Source: Amphibalanus amphitrite (lineage: Eukaryota; Arthropoda; Thecostraca; Balanomorpha; Balanidae). Taken from it: a stretch of DNA of 64,000 bases. A model generated the notes under the pieces. That model did no database searches, was not told the origin of the DNA, and saw nothing but the letters and a program-made list of their open reading frames with translations. The first letter of the stretch is position 1, and the number at the start of each line of letters is the position of its first letter. Location of the stretch: NCBI RefSeq assembly GCF_019059575.1, contig NW_024881599.1, forward strand, positions 1 to 64,000, in the 5' to 3' direction. Positions 10,889 to 23,459 of this stretch are shown here, piece by piece. The position numbers were made by a program, and so were the translations under genes.

Positions 10889-13831
10889 TTAACCCGCACC
10901 CGGGTCAGCCAACTTCGCCATGGTGGCCGGTGGGGGCCTTTTTGGCCACACGGCTATCTCGGAAAGCCGCGGTAAAAAGCAATACATAGCTCGCTATAAG
11001 ATCTTTCAGAATCATATTGTTCATTTTTATCAAGTCATCGCTGAGGTCACTGGAGGTCACCAAGGGTAAAATGTTCACGAATTTGTGTTCTCGATTTTGA
11101 CAACTTTTCACAAATCGGCGCATAAGTCGGGAAAAATAGAGCTACAGCGCTGCAAATAAGTGCATTCGATAGCCGTTTCAAAGGTCTTTCCGAATACTGT
11201 TCTCAGAGTTCAACTGAGATCAATGATTTAGTATCTATGGGGGAAAACTATCAAACTTTGACGTTTTAGGGACAATTTTTTTTTGTAATATAGCTTTTGA
11301 CTCTACGCTTGTACTACGCTGAACTTACCGGCATGGCGTTTGTCTTGTCGAGACGAGTCGAATCAACTATAATTTGACCTGAATAGGTCAATTTAAAAAT
11401 TTCACCTCAGGTCAAGGTCACGGGATGTTGCATGTCATGTTGCATCATGTTGCATGTCATTCGATTCGTATTGTTGAGCTGAACACATCATGGTGTTTTC
11501 AGCGCTCTAGCATGCTTTTATCTGAAGTTATTGTAAAAAAAAAACTGTTAGAGACGTTTTATGACCTGAGGTGACTTGAGGGGCATAAAAGGGATCACAT
11601 GTGCAATTTTCCGGTTCAGTGTGTCACACTCACCTGTGCCCCGATGTTTGAGGATGTTTTCAGCCTGCAGCCACAAGAAGAGCATTTCAATTTTCTCCTA
11701 TTGACTTATAATGGAGAGGTCACAAAATTGACCTGACCTTAGGTCATCAATATCAAAATTCCGAGTTCGGGTCAAGTCAGGTCATGTTTGGGTCAAGTCA
11801 GGTCACTGTCCTATAACATCATAAGTGAACCCCTGCACGGTCCTAGAATGTCGCGACTTCGCAATGCCCTCAGTGCCAGAGCCCAGAGGAGTTTCAACCC
11901 GCGCCCTGGTGGGGGGGGGGGCTATTCTTTGCCCCCTCCAGACTTTTCGATATATTTCCAAAACCGCTGCGCCGATCGTCACCCAACTTTCAACACTCTC
12001 CCGGTTATCAATTTTACTCATTGTGACAAAAATAAAAAACAATGGCTATGATAGGTTGGTCGCAAATGACGTCAGAGTGACATCATGTTCTGCAGTTTTT
12101 AACCCAAAAAAGGGTTCGCGGGAAGAGCTGTCAGGCCTATAGCTTTGAAGCTAAAGAAAAACGTTTAAATATAAAAGGTGTAGAATTATTAGGACTACAA
12201 AATTGTTATCTCGGAATTTTAATTTTTTGAATTTTGACCCAAAAAAAAGAAATATAAATTCTTTTGAATATAATTGTCAAAAAATTAAAAAGTTTTTCGA
12301 GTCTCGAAAAAACCGGAATACATGTGCTAGTCATTACCGACTTCTATTCACATACCAAATTTCAAATCGATGCCTCTTTTTTGGCCAAGGTATATATAGC
12401 GAAAAAACTGTTCCAAATTGATGACGTCAAATTTTCAAACTCAATTTTTAGCAATTCTAAACCACGTAGCGCAAAACAAAGACTACCATTAGAATTGCCG
12501 CGACAAGCTGCATCGAATCAATACCCATTTGATGCAAAATATCAGCTTTGAAATTTGACCTTTTTTGACCTGACATTGACCTGACCTCCACCAGGAAGTA
12601 ACCTAAACCGTTCCTGATCTTATAACCAACACCAATGAGTTTGAAATGAAAAAATGGCCATATAACATGCCCTAGTAAAATTGGGTTCATGTGCTGACCC
12701 TTGGTGACCTGACCTGTGACCTGACCTGGTACTATCAGTGACCTCTAATAGCAACATATTTACTAGGCAACTGACGCCCTATCGCTGATTTCCGATAAAA
12801 TGCCTTTTACTCGATGTTATAGCGCATTCCCTAGAAGACCCGTGACCGGCAAAAATTTTTATCATTGACCAATGACCTGACCTGTGACGTCATCGGTGAC
12901 CCCGAGATCAATGAATTTCCCCGGACAAATTTGATAGGGCTTTCGAACGCCGTTTGAATTTTGCGGATCCGTCCAGTAGGTAGTTTCGGAGATACGAGGG
13001 GGGGCAAAAATAGCCCCCCCCCCACCAGGTCGCGTTATGAACAGACCCCACCAGGGCGCGGGTTAACAGGGAGATGGAACTTACAGAACCTAGTATCCTC
13101 CAGAGGTCTCACAACTTGCATATTTCGGATTTCATCTTAAGGTCACCTGAGGTCATGTCAGTCACGTGACCTCACCATTACAAGCCTGTAGGAGAAATAT
13201 GGGAACTGTTATTTTAGCGCCGGGAATGATCTAATACTATCTCAAGCACATGTTGGAATCGTGATTTCAAGCACTCCTTTCATGCCTGTCATGCATCGGA
13301 CATCGTGACGTCATTTATGACGTCACCAAGGTCAAAGGAGTTTTTCGTCAATGACTCCCGATCAAATTGAGTTAGCGAGTCGCGAAAGCCATCAGTGGAC
13401 TCGGCAAGACCTACCAAATCGAATGATATGCGACATGATTTCGTTCAGCCAGCTTCGTGACCTGAGGGGCTCTGACCTGGCCTTGACCCGAGGTCAACAC
13501 CCTAAGTTGACCTCAACTTAACAAAAAGTATATTATTCGATGCACCTGAGTACATGGAGAACACAATGATGCCACAATCGCGGCTCTGCGACATTTTTTT
13601 GCGAAGTTATTTGCCAAAATCCATGGAGCACTTGATCTGACCTCAGAGGTGACCGGTTCACCTGAAACCTTTAGATTGGGTACCAGTCGCTGCGTCTTGT
13701 AACGGCGCACACGCTCATTTTTTTTTTTAGCAAGGCTCTAGCTCAGTAAGGGGCGAAACAGCGAGGGTCGGGAGGTCGTACCGCCCTTGGTCGGACGGAT
13801 GTAGAAAACCGATAGGTCCGGCGAGGGTTGA
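10889..13831. mobile_element. Degenerate CCCTCGCC-type element split by a nested copy
   Basis: The left end reads TTAACCCGCACCCGGG; the right end reads CCGGCGAGGGTTGA. Read inward, the right end matches the left end of copy B for about 100 bases (GGTACGACC and TGAGCTAGAGC shared). This suggests an inverted, older relative of copy B. The piece at 11894-13066 is a later insertion. The pairing of the two outer ends is inferred and the left end is the weaker of the two. Confidence 0.45.
11894..13066. mobile_element. TTAA-flanked CCCGCGCC element, copy D
   Basis: The left end TCAACCCGCGCCCTGGTGGG (one change from TTAA) pairs with CCACCAGGGCGCGGGTTAA. G-run/C-run hairpins lie inside both ends. The order of interior blocks is the same as in copies A, E and F: a GATATAT...CCGCTGCGCCGATCGTC block, then ATGACGTCAGAGTGACATCA near 12066, then AACCGGAATA, then TGACC-rich sequence, then GTGACGTCATCGGTGACC near 12885. 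No protein is encoded. Confidence 0.7.
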
Positions 13832-14700
13832 GCTTATAGCATGTTGCATAGAATATTTTATGCAATATAGTTCTCATGTCCTAAAGAAATCGGCTACATT
13901 GTCCGGTAGGTAATAAAAGGTATGCCTACCTACTGGTCCAGTCGGGTTTATTTTTCGAACACAGCTGTGGATCCCCCGTGCCCTAAGGTTGGAGCTAAAT
14001 TTGTTATTGATCTCACATGTCAAAGAGCATAATACTTTGTCAAATAGGAAAATGAGTTTAAAAATAGTCAATATAACTACATATAGGCAGTAGGCATTAA
14101 GCCAACGAGCCGCCGTTGAATTGAAAATTTTGGTTAAAATTCGCTATATTCATCGGAAGGTATAACTTGTGTCAAGGTCAATCGTTGCAGAAGAAAACTG
14201 GTGTCTGGAATGGAACAACTGATACCCAGCTGAAGCCACTTATCCCTCTAAAGTGTTCTGCCCAGACTCGGAGACTTACGGACGGACCTGGGGCTTCTGC
14301 TGACCTGAGCGCCACCTGCGGCGTACAGCGCAACTACAGCTTCGGTACACCACCGACACTGCTCGCTGGCCGGGGCTACATCAAGCCACTCGCTGAAAGG
14401 CTACTGAGCCAGGTTTGATGAATATAGCACAGTTAATGTAGCGGGGTGAACCGGTCAGGCCTTAGAATCTTATACAAGCAAGCAAGAGTGCTATAAACGG
14501 TCGGACTACTCGAAGTCAGACGTAGACCCCACCCCAGTCGGGTCGTTGGACCAGGTAGATTCGGGTTATGGGAAAGTTTGACGATTTTTTATATTGTGAT
14601 GAAAAACGTCTAAGCAGTAAGTGAATCCTTTCAGGTACGGATGTGAGAGTATTTTCAAAGCATGCATACCTAATTTATGACAGTATACGTATCTACTCAT
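13832..14700. other. No recognisable gene
   Basis: Spacer of about 870 bp between two TTAA elements. A frame at 14167-14418 has ordinary codon look but no start context, domain or splice pairing that would support it as a gene. Confidence 0.4.
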
Positions 14701-15878
14701 TTAACCCGCGCCCCGTAGGGCTACCGGCGGACCCTACCACCCGTAGGGGGGGGGCCGTTTCGGCCCCCCCCCCTAAGATCTCGGAAAGTTACCGGCCGAT
14801 TTTCAAAATTCAAACGGCGTTTGATAGCCCTACCCGGGAACTACCTTGTGACCAAATTTCATTGACCTAGGTCAAACCGATGACGTCACAGGTCAGGTCA
14901 AAGGTCAGATTTTCACCGTTCACAGGCAATTCAAGAAATGTGCTGTGAAATCGAGTAAATTGGTAATTTATTGAAAACCATCGATGGTATATTGTTCGTC
15001 AAACACATACTTTGCTATCTGAGGTCACTGATACCAGGTCAGGTCACAGCGAGGTCAGGTCACCGGGGGTCACAATATGAATGTGTCGTGTGATACATGT
15101 TTTATGGTTCATTTTACATGACAAATGCGATTATGTGGGTTAGGCAGCCTTTGGGGCCAGCCTAGGTCACGTTTTGGTGAAGGTCAGGTCAAGGTCAGGT
15201 CAAATTAGGTCAAATTTCAAAGTTGATATTTTTGCATAAAATGGGTATCCATTCGATGCAGCTCGTCACGGGGAGTCTAATGGTGGTCTTTGTTTTGCTC
15301 TACGAGTTCTAGAATTGCCAAAAATTGAGTTTGAAAATTTGACGTCATCATTTTTGAACAGGTTTTTCGCTATAACTTGGCCAAAAAACGAGGTATCGAT
15401 CTGAAATTTGGTATGTAGATAGAAGACGGTAGGTACTATCACATATATTCCGGTTTTTTTCGAAACTCAAAAAACTTTTTGGATTTTTTGGATAATATAT
15501 CCAAAAAAATGCTTTTTTGATTTTTGGGGATCAAAACTCAAAAATTTCAAAAATCCGAGATAGCAGTTTTGTAGCCCTGTCAATTCTACACCTTTTATGT
15601 CTTGATCATTTTTCTGTATCTTCAAAGCTGTAGGCCTGACAGGTCTTCTCGCGAAGGTCTTTTTTCGGTCGAAAATGACAGAACATGACGTCACTCTGAC
15701 GTCATTTGTGGCCAACCTATCACAGCCTCTGGAAAAAAATTTTTGGTCACAATGTGTAAAATTGATGCCCGGAGGGGTCCTGAAAGTTTGGTGGCGATAT
15801 CTCCAGCCGTTTAGGAGATATCGACCGAAAAGGACAGGGGGGGGCCGTTTCGGCCCCCCCCTACGGGGCGCGGGTTAA
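14701..15878. mobile_element. TTAA-flanked CCCGCGCC element, copy E (inverted)
   Basis: TTAACCCGCGCCCCGTAGGG and CCTACGGGGCGCGGGTTAA form the ends, both with a hairpin of G-run, CCG, TTT, CGG and C-run. The internal block order is the reverse of copies A, D and F: the GTGACC block lies on the left and the paired TGACGTCA motifs (about 15690) on the right. So this copy lies in the opposite orientation. It has no transposase. Confidence 0.75.
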
Positions 15879-16746
15879 ATTCAATGGTGTTTTGTATTTA
15901 TCTTCGACTCGGCATAATGTTTAACGGTTATTATTAGAATGTAAACTCATCTTGCACTTGTTGTTTATTTGTTTACAGTAAGTATTCTTGTTGACAAGAT
16001 TCTAAGAAATATAAGAGAAATAATGTTATGTCGAGCAGGCTGACATGATTTTCGATGAGCGTTGCGCCAGGCATGTCGCCCACCCTCGGCTCCGGGGACG
16101 TGGTTTCGCCACATCCGAATCAGATTGGACCCGCTGACCGGTCCGTATCTCACCACCTCAAAGGTGCGGCCGAGTGGTTCATCAATTCCCCTGTTATCGC
16201 CCCGGTTCAGTGGTCGCCAGCTCCATTGTTCCAACCCAGTTGACACTGTTATAAACTGCGTGCGCAGTCACACACATTGCACACCCAGGATTCCAAGCCA
16301 AACGTTTTAGAAGCTTTAACCCAAAATACATATTTCTTAATTGCTATGCAGAATTTCTTAACAAAAATACTCCTCATCGTGTATGCAGCTTAATGTACTT
16401 AATTTATGATGAACATGAATATAATGGTGTACCAAACTTATGTTCGACATAACTTTAATCAGTTCCGATTCACGGTCATAGACGCGCAATTCCTCGCATT
16501 TCAATATTGCTTACGCGGGGTGCAGTACCTACGAAAGCAGGGACAGTTATACACAATACACATAATCAGATTAAGGGCATTCGTCAGCAAACATACGTTT
16601 CAAAAGACGGGCTAACGGCGCTGTTGCTGCTACGACAACATGTTTGCAGCATACCAGAGATATCTCCCCTGGCCGATTTATGCCTTATGCAGAACCAGCC
16701 ATGGCAGCTATACAAGGGGTTTCCAGCCGCGGACAAGGCAAGGGCC
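15879..16746. other. No supported gene
   Basis: A stretch around 16040-16250 has balanced composition and open frames on both strands. It includes GGCCGAGTGGTT, which resembles a tRNA A box, but no matching B box or cloverleaf is apparent. Not assigned. Confidence 0.4.
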
Positions 16747-17243
16747 TTAAAGGGACCCTCCCACCTTCAAAAAAGTTAATGAATTGGTATGAAAGTGATG
16801 TCCCTTGGTTCAGAAAGAGCGAAAACGAATATCTACCAAATTTCACCGAAAAATATTCACTGGTTTTCAAGATATTAGGCTTTTACTTTTGTTTACTTTT
16901 TGGGATCTCCCCTGTTACTAGCGACTTTATTTGGAAGCAATAATTTGGCAGCCTTAAAGTGCGGCAGACGCTGCGCGCAAAGCAGCGTATACCACCACGT
17001 GTTAACGATGATTTTAGTCTAAGATTTAAAAATCGTTAGATCTCCGCTGACGTCACAAATTCTAAGGGGGCATTCCAATGCATTAGCCCCTTAGAATCCG
17101 AAAACTGCAAGTTTGAAATTCCATATCTTCGAATTAAAGCATTTTTCGATGTTGTGAGTGCCCAAACCGGTATTTGCAGGCCATGGCCACCAATTTGGCT
17201 ATCTCAACTCAAAACTAATGTTAAGGTGGGAGTGTCCCTTTAA
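16747..17243. mobile_element. 497-bp TTAA-flanked MITE, copy 1
   Basis: The ends are TTAAAGGGACCCTCCCACCT and its inverse AAGGTGGGAGTGTCCCTTTAA. Two further copies occur at 38240-38736 (also exactly 497 bp) and 48388-49775 (interrupted). Interior landmarks such as AGAAAGAGCGAAAACGAATA and GGCTATCTCAACTCAAA are shared by the copies. Non-coding. The TTAA flank could be a piggyBac-like or Sola-like target. TA with an end starting AAGGG is the alternative reading. Confidence 0.8.
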
Positions 17244-19007
17244 GAATGAGACATGCTGCTTTATCCGTTTGTCCCTGTCCAGTTCCATTTTAACATAATA
17301 GGTATTACGGTACAACGCTGAAACTATTGGTAGGCATTGGGGCACACCAGGTCAGATCCATATACCCGAAGTGACACCGATGTTGCCTTGGGTTGGCAGA
17401 CAAACGAACAATTTAAATCAATAGAATACATATCGTGGCTCAAATATAAGCTCGCCTTTGTGTGTACGATTTGATATGCATCCCTTCAGCTCAAGATAAC
17501 ATTTAGTTCCACGATTGAGTTGCACCACGCCGGCTGAATATCTGTGGACCGGATACGGACGCCAGTGGAGTGGCGCCGTCATCTCTCGCCCCCGCCGGCC
17601 GATAAAAGGTCCGCCGCCCGCCCCCGCCGCCCCCGTCTGGCCTACCGGTGACACTGCCCCGAGGCTGATCAAAGGTAAACCCGACCGACCTGAGGGACAC
17701 TGGGGGGGGGGGGGGGGCGACGGTGGGTCTTCGTGGGTGACAAGAGGGGTGGATATGGCGAGTACCTGGACACAGAAATAACCAACAGCTTTACCCGTAT
17801 TAGTCTTAGGTCGAAAGGCGACCTCAAAATGAATTAATGCCAATACTGACAAACGTTTCTTCAAGGATCTATGTAGCACAAATGTAGCTGGAAAGTGTAG
17901 CTTTGTCTGTATGGCAAAAAAACATGGTTTAGCACAACGTTGCATCATGCAATAATGTGCAAAATAATGTTCATGCGACTGCAGCACTCGTGCAGGACTC
18001 GGGTTGAAAGCCGTGACACACGACGGCAGTAACGTCGCAAGACTATTCCAGCGAGCGCCAAAGTATTCGATTATCGCCAACATCAGTCGCGCTGATGGTA
18101 TCGCTATTGGAGGTCTTTGTGACAAGTTTGCCGTGGCGTGACAGAAAAGCTCCTCCCATGGTGAACTTGGTCTCCTGGACAGACTGAAAGACAGTTCAAA
18201 GAACGCCCACCTAGCTATCTAGAGAAGTTTTCCGCGATACACTTTTCCAGTAAATTGACATGTTTCAGTGCCCGGTTAGCTCATAGCTGGGCTTTGTTCT
18301 ATCTTTGTACGTTTCATGATTATCATTGGGGATTCATTCCTGAGTCGGCCTACAAGATACCGTGACCATGTTAAGTTAGCGACGAATCCAGCAAGATAAC
18401 GTGAGCGATAAGATTATTTGCCTCCCAAAGTGTGTATATTTGCATAGTCTCTCATGCATTTTAATGATGTTTCGAATGAATAAGCATCTAATCGAATCGA
18501 TGCTTATTTTGAAAGCCGTATCGGGTAACTTGTCGCACTCTCTGTCTCTCTACCTCCCCCTCCATTCTTTCCCTCTCGGCAGACGGGGTAAAAAGAACCA
18601 CGAATTGCCCCTCATCGAAAGTCCAAATGGGCATTTGATATGTTTAGTGTTGACGCCAGTTTAGGATTTGTGCCACGGTAGCCAGTTAAGATAGCCTGCA
18701 CCACTTATCAACAGGGATATGCGACAGCCCCTCTGATCTAGAGCACCATGCTAGGCCTAACATTCGCTCACTCATGCGAATACTGGAGTCATTATATCAA
18801 TTATAATCATATTTGTGAAAAAAAAATCTTGCAGAATTGCGATGCATTTGAGATAGAGGTACCGATTTTAGTGGACCTGTCCGGTAAAAGGCTTCTCTGG
18901 CCACACACCCAATCGACCGCAGTGCCCAGCCTCCTCCACCCCGGGGAGAGGGAGGGGGCCCCCACTCAAGGGTCGCCACCCTCGGCGGCGGCACGTGCCG
19001 CTCTCAC
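17244..19007. other. No recognisable exon
   Basis: This lies downstream of the first exon of the Ser/Gln-rich minus-strand gene and is probably its intron. A minus-strand frame at 17418-18125 is open but has no domain and no convincing acceptor. The 17530-17740 part is GC-rich with a G-run. No further exon could be supported. Confidence 0.4.
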
Positions 19008-20565
19008 CTTTGAAGCGCACTCCGATCCAGGCTCTTCTGAAGTAGGCGAGTACGTGCCGAACTGAGCAGCAGCGGCTGGGCCGGCAGCGGCAGCACGCGT
19101 CCGCCGGGAGAGATCCGGAGCCGGAGTCCGGTCCGGAGCCGGAGTCCGGTCCGGGGTCTGCGGAGAGGTCAGCGCCGGGACCGGGGCCGGTGTCCGGACC
19201 GGCAGCCACCCTCGGAGACCACCGCGGCACCGGCTGCCAGCCGTGCCGAGCCGAGCCAGGCGCCGCTGACCTCCAGCTCTGACTCGGAGTCGCCTGGTGT
19301 CGACTCCGCACCGGCTGACTCTGCACGGGAGTCTGGCCGTGACTCGGGCAGCGGATGTGGCCCTGACGCTGACTCTGACTCTGAGTCAGGCCGTCACTCA
19401 GAGTCTGACGATGAGTTGGACGCTGGTCCTGACTTTGAGCTGGCTCATGCCGTGATGCATAAGTTGGTCGCAAACTTCCAGCAAGTTGAGATTCCTGACT
19501 TGGTACTGTTGCTGGGACTGTGTCTAAGAAAGGTGACACTTCTTCGCTACCGATTTCCACAATGTGGTCAGAATGCCTTACCGGGTTGCTGATCTTAGAA
19601 CTGTCTTGGTCGCAGCTCCTCGCTACGTTATCATCCGTCCCGTTTTCGCCCGAATCCATCCCGCAGTGATCACTGGTCACGGGCGACCGTTCATTAGAGC
19701 TGGCCATCGAGGGGCTTCCACTGGCCAGGTGATAGCCCACGCGCGGCCGCTGGTTCCACGACTCGGCGGACGTTTCCGAGAGGTCCTCGGGCGAGTGTCC
19801 GGAGGGAGTGCCGCTGGAGGAGGGCCGTCCGTCCGAGCTGCTCTGGTCAGCCGGCCGGCCCGGCGAGCGGCCGCCCGGCCGCAGCCCCGGGCCCGGCTCC
19901 CGCGGGGAGGCCAGCTCCAGGCTGTCTCCGGGCGAGGGCACCGCTCCGGGCAGCAGTTCCGGGGACAGGCTGAGCCGCGCGTCCCGGCCGGACGGCCCAC
20001 CGACCGGCTGGTGCGACCAGACACCCTGCTGAGACGGCTGATACAGCTGGCTCTCCTGCTGAGACGGCTGGTGGAGCCCGCTGTCCTGCTGAGCCCGCTG
20101 ACGCAGCTGAGCCTCCTGTTGACACAGTTGACTATCCTGCTGAGACGACTGGCTGTCCTGCTGAGCCGGCTGATACAGCCGACTATCCTGCTGATCTAGC
20201 TGATACAGCTGACTGCCCTGCTGATCTAGCTGATACAGCTGACTGCCCTGCTGATCTAGCTGAGACAGCTGACTGTCCTGCTGAGCCGGCTGATACAGCT
20301 GGCTCTCCTGGTGATCTGACTGACCTGTCCAGACATCCTGTTGCGTCGGTTGCCCCTCAGACCTGGCCTGTCGCTGCACTGGATGTTTCTGCTGCTCAGA
20401 CGTCCGCGGAGTGAAGACATCCTGACGGTTCCCACCGAGTCCCACCGACCGGCTTAGGTCCGCCGGCAGTGAGGAAGGCTGACTGCCACCGGATCTCACC
20501 TCTCCAGCGGCGGCGGGTGGCGGGCGCGAGGCGGTGGGGGAGGAGGTGGTGGGGGTGTCGGCCAT
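19008..20565 (-). CDS. First coding exon of an unrecognised Ser/Gln/Pro-rich protein
   Basis: An ATG at 20565 opens a frame that runs 519 codons to a good donor (CAAAG followed by GTGAGAG) at 19008, ending in phase 1. The N-terminal part is Pro/Ala/Ser-rich. Residues of about 80-170 are imperfect repeats of the type QQDSQLYQL. The middle is low-complexity and acidic/Ser-rich. The last part turns into a Cys/Arg cluster followed by RHVLAYFRRAWIGVRFK, which looks like the start of a folded or membrane-proximal domain. I do not recognise the protein. Continuing the frame past the donor gives Arg/Gly/Pro-rich sequence that is probably intron. No later exons were found to the left. It is on the same strand as AFTPH, about 2 kb beyond its likely 3' end. 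Confidence 0.55.
20020..20330. repeat. Coding CTG/CAG-type repeat (Gln/Ser/Tyr-rich)
   Basis: Imperfect units of 24-30 bp built on CTGCTGAGACGGCTGATACA (+ strand) encode the QQDSQLYQ repeats of the minus-strand exon. The frame stays open through the array, which suggests selection for coding or a young repeat. Confidence 0.65.
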
Positions 20566-22720
20566 CGCTCAGCACGTTCTGTAGAGATTCAGCAGGTTCG
20601 CCGGTCAGCTCGCTGCCTTGTTCAGTGTAGACGCCGCGCCGGTCAGATGGCGCTCTGCCGAGTCTCACAACTCGCCGTCACTCTGCTGAGTGTTTTGTCA
20701 CTCCGTCCTCTTCTGGCTAGGTCGGTCGAACGCGAGCTGTGCCTTTAGATGGTAGCTGCGAAAATGACCAGAAATAGCTGCATCAGCCTCGCTGCAAAGC
20801 ACATAATATTCAGTAAACGCTCGTCGCACAAGCTAATTGTGGATTTAAAAAAAAAATACTTTCAGGCTTGCCGAGCGGTATGATGAAAAAAGGGTTTTGT
20901 TCTTGCACATATCCTTACAGAATCATTCAACAAGGATCGAATCGACTAAACATTTAAATGATAAGTGTCCTTAGAACGGTACTACGACGGCTCGTCATTA
21001 GCGGCCGTAATAACGGGCAGCAGCTGAAGGTTTTTGCGCCTCCGACGAGACGAGAGCGAATATCATCCCTGCAGGCCTCCCGAGCGTGCAGCTAGTCTCA
21101 CACCCCGAGAATAGCATCGTCCCGAAACCCGTGTCCCTGAGACTGTCATGGGTTTCTTTAGCTAGGAGATAATATGACATCACGCTTCGGAAGTACCGAA
21201 AACGTCGCCTATCTCATGATTAGATTACCAAAGTTTATTGGAAAGCGACCGGTCCGGTACGGTGATAAAGCGAGTTTTATCAAAAGATAATTATGTATGT
21301 CTACAAAAGCTTGACATTTAGATATAATGCAATGATCACTTCCTCCGTCGACTGATGAAACATCCACATAAGTTTGTCTGGTACACCTTTGATGACAGTG
21401 TAAAAAGTATAGGTATAACTTAATATGTAAAGGGTACCTATCCTTTGTCTCAGCCACCTCACATTCGGCGGGTGCTCCAAGAATCAGAACCCTTGTCCCT
21501 CGGGAGCACGAGTTTTCTGGGACCAGGGACCGTGGGACAAAGCGGCACAATCACTACCCGCCAGTGAACTGGAAACAGCAGACCACATTTACCGACACAT
21601 TTTGAGACACATGGCGCAGCTCATCAAAAATCAGCGATTAGGTACCACCGCTACACACGATTGCATTGAGACGGTTATCGATTTCGCGCCTGACCGGGCC
21701 ACGGGCCACGGTACGATTCGACTATTTGCTCACTGAAGCTCACACGCACACGTTCAGACCACACCCGAGGGAGGTCTAACCCAGTCGGTCACGAGCATAT
21801 GGCACCAGTGCACCAATTAGGCGGCACCACCTGCACACATCAGGAACCCATGTGTCTGCACACGGCAGCGTACTCACCAAAATCAGCAGCAGCAACAGCA
21901 GCTACAGAGGTACAGGTACAGCAGCGGCCGCGGGCGACGTCAGGCCGACAGTCCGACCCTCCGGTGCACAGCGCGCGCCGGACGGCTCCGCTGACCACCC
22001 GGGCCCGACTGCCGGCGGCGTGCAGTGGGTACCGACGGTAACTCGCCGACGGCCGTTGACGCCCCGACGGCGCCGCCCGGGCTCAGCCCCAGGCCGAAAT
22101 ATCACACCCCGAGTGCGACGCAGCCCGCAGGGGCTAAGTCAATTACGGGTATTTGAGCTCCGTCTGGGTTGATGAAATATGTAGACAGAACACCATGATC
22201 ACAAGGATTCTGTGGATCACAAGTTATTGTGGCATTGCATGAGTTATGTACTTTGTTATAGAAAATTGTATCAACTTATGATGCAGATTGAACAACAAAG
22301 GCGCCTTGGATTCAACTGTAGGACGTTCAGGCTGACGACGGCCCAGGCTCAGTGTCATTGGCATTTGACATTCGAGGTCAAATGGGCCGCACACTGCATA
22401 GCCTTGCGTAAACAACATCGAATGTAATCCAGGTTACGATATTCGGTTGGAACCTTATAAGATTCACCACTGGTGCGACGGTTGTTTATAATGAGGTGAC
22501 ACCTGACGAGGTGCCCCATCTCTCCCTCAGACAGCTAAAACGGCCCCCGCCGTTACACGGACCCGGCGGGATGGGCGCACGACTCCGCCGCTCCCCAGAC
22601 AATCATGGCAGCAGGGAGCTCGGACCGCGGCGCCGAGACGACGGTCCCAATTCAACAGATTGGCAAATGTCAGGGGAGAAACTCAAATACAAAACCCGCA
22701 GGTGCTGACCATAACAATGG
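20566..22720. other. Intergenic region, no gene recognised
   Basis: This lies between the start of the Ser/Gln-rich gene and the probable 3' end of AFTPH. It should contain the promoter of the former, but no TATA box or other core element could be singled out. A GC-rich patch at 21900-22140 has no supported coding content. Confidence 0.4.
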
Positions 22721-22727
22721 CAGATTT

Positions 22728-22738
22728 TTTATTTTATT
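22728..22738 (-). terminator. Candidate AFTPH poly(A) signals
   Basis: On the minus strand two overlapping AATAAA hexamers occur here, about 1.4 kb past the AFTPH stop codon. They are the first clear signals found by eye downstream of the last exon. If used, the 3' UTR would include the 23.46-23.87 kb minisatellite. Confidence 0.3.
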
Positions 22739-23459
22739 TTAAAGGGCACTGGCAACTCCCAGAAGCCATGACTGGCATACTGGCGTATGCTGGTGTTTAA
22801 TTTTCCTCAATCGTTTTGTTTGGCGCCTTTGATTTCTCGGGCGTGAGTCCTCAGCCCTCATCAGCAGTCCGCGCGCATTGCCCACACAGTGAGAACGCTA
22901 GTCGGTAGGTATTAGTCAAACAGTGATTACGGAAGCGAGCTAATTCAGCCGGCTCCGGCACACAACACGTTTCACTGTAATTGCCAATTACTGTGTGTGC
23001 GAACGACGAAACTAAGCCTCAGCAGAGACGCATTTACCAAGCAGGATTTCGTTAATCGACGCGAGACTCGATATTCAAACATGGCTTACGATTGGACAAA
23101 GTGTCAGCTACTCAGTGCAACACAGAAGTGATGCATGGCTGAAGAAATAAACACCCATTCATACGTCTGTTACTCATCAGTTATATATTGTCAGATTCGG
23201 TATGATGCAATATGGATGTATAACAATATGAACCAGCACACGGCCGTAACACTCGGTGCGACCGCACTGTATACACTAACACACACACAGGGGCGCTGCC
23301 GAGTCCCCACGGGGTCCGCCCACTGCCGTCCCGCCCCCTCCACTCCCGAGCCAGCCCAGCAGGCGACAGACCGCCAAACAATCGCCACCCGGCAAACACA
23401 GGACACCACTTAAAACGGCCGGCGGTCGGCCGGAGCACGCCGAGCTACTAATGCATGGC

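Noticed and set aside
16100-16250. tRNA- or small-RNA-like stretch with GGCCGAGTGGTT
   Set aside because: The A-box likeness is not followed by a B box or a foldable cloverleaf. No match to known small RNAs came to mind.
19564-20199. Plus-strand frame of 211 codons
   Set aside because: It overlaps the minus-strand Ser/Gln-rich exon, whose start, repeat structure and donor make better sense. The plus frame is its GC-rich mirror.
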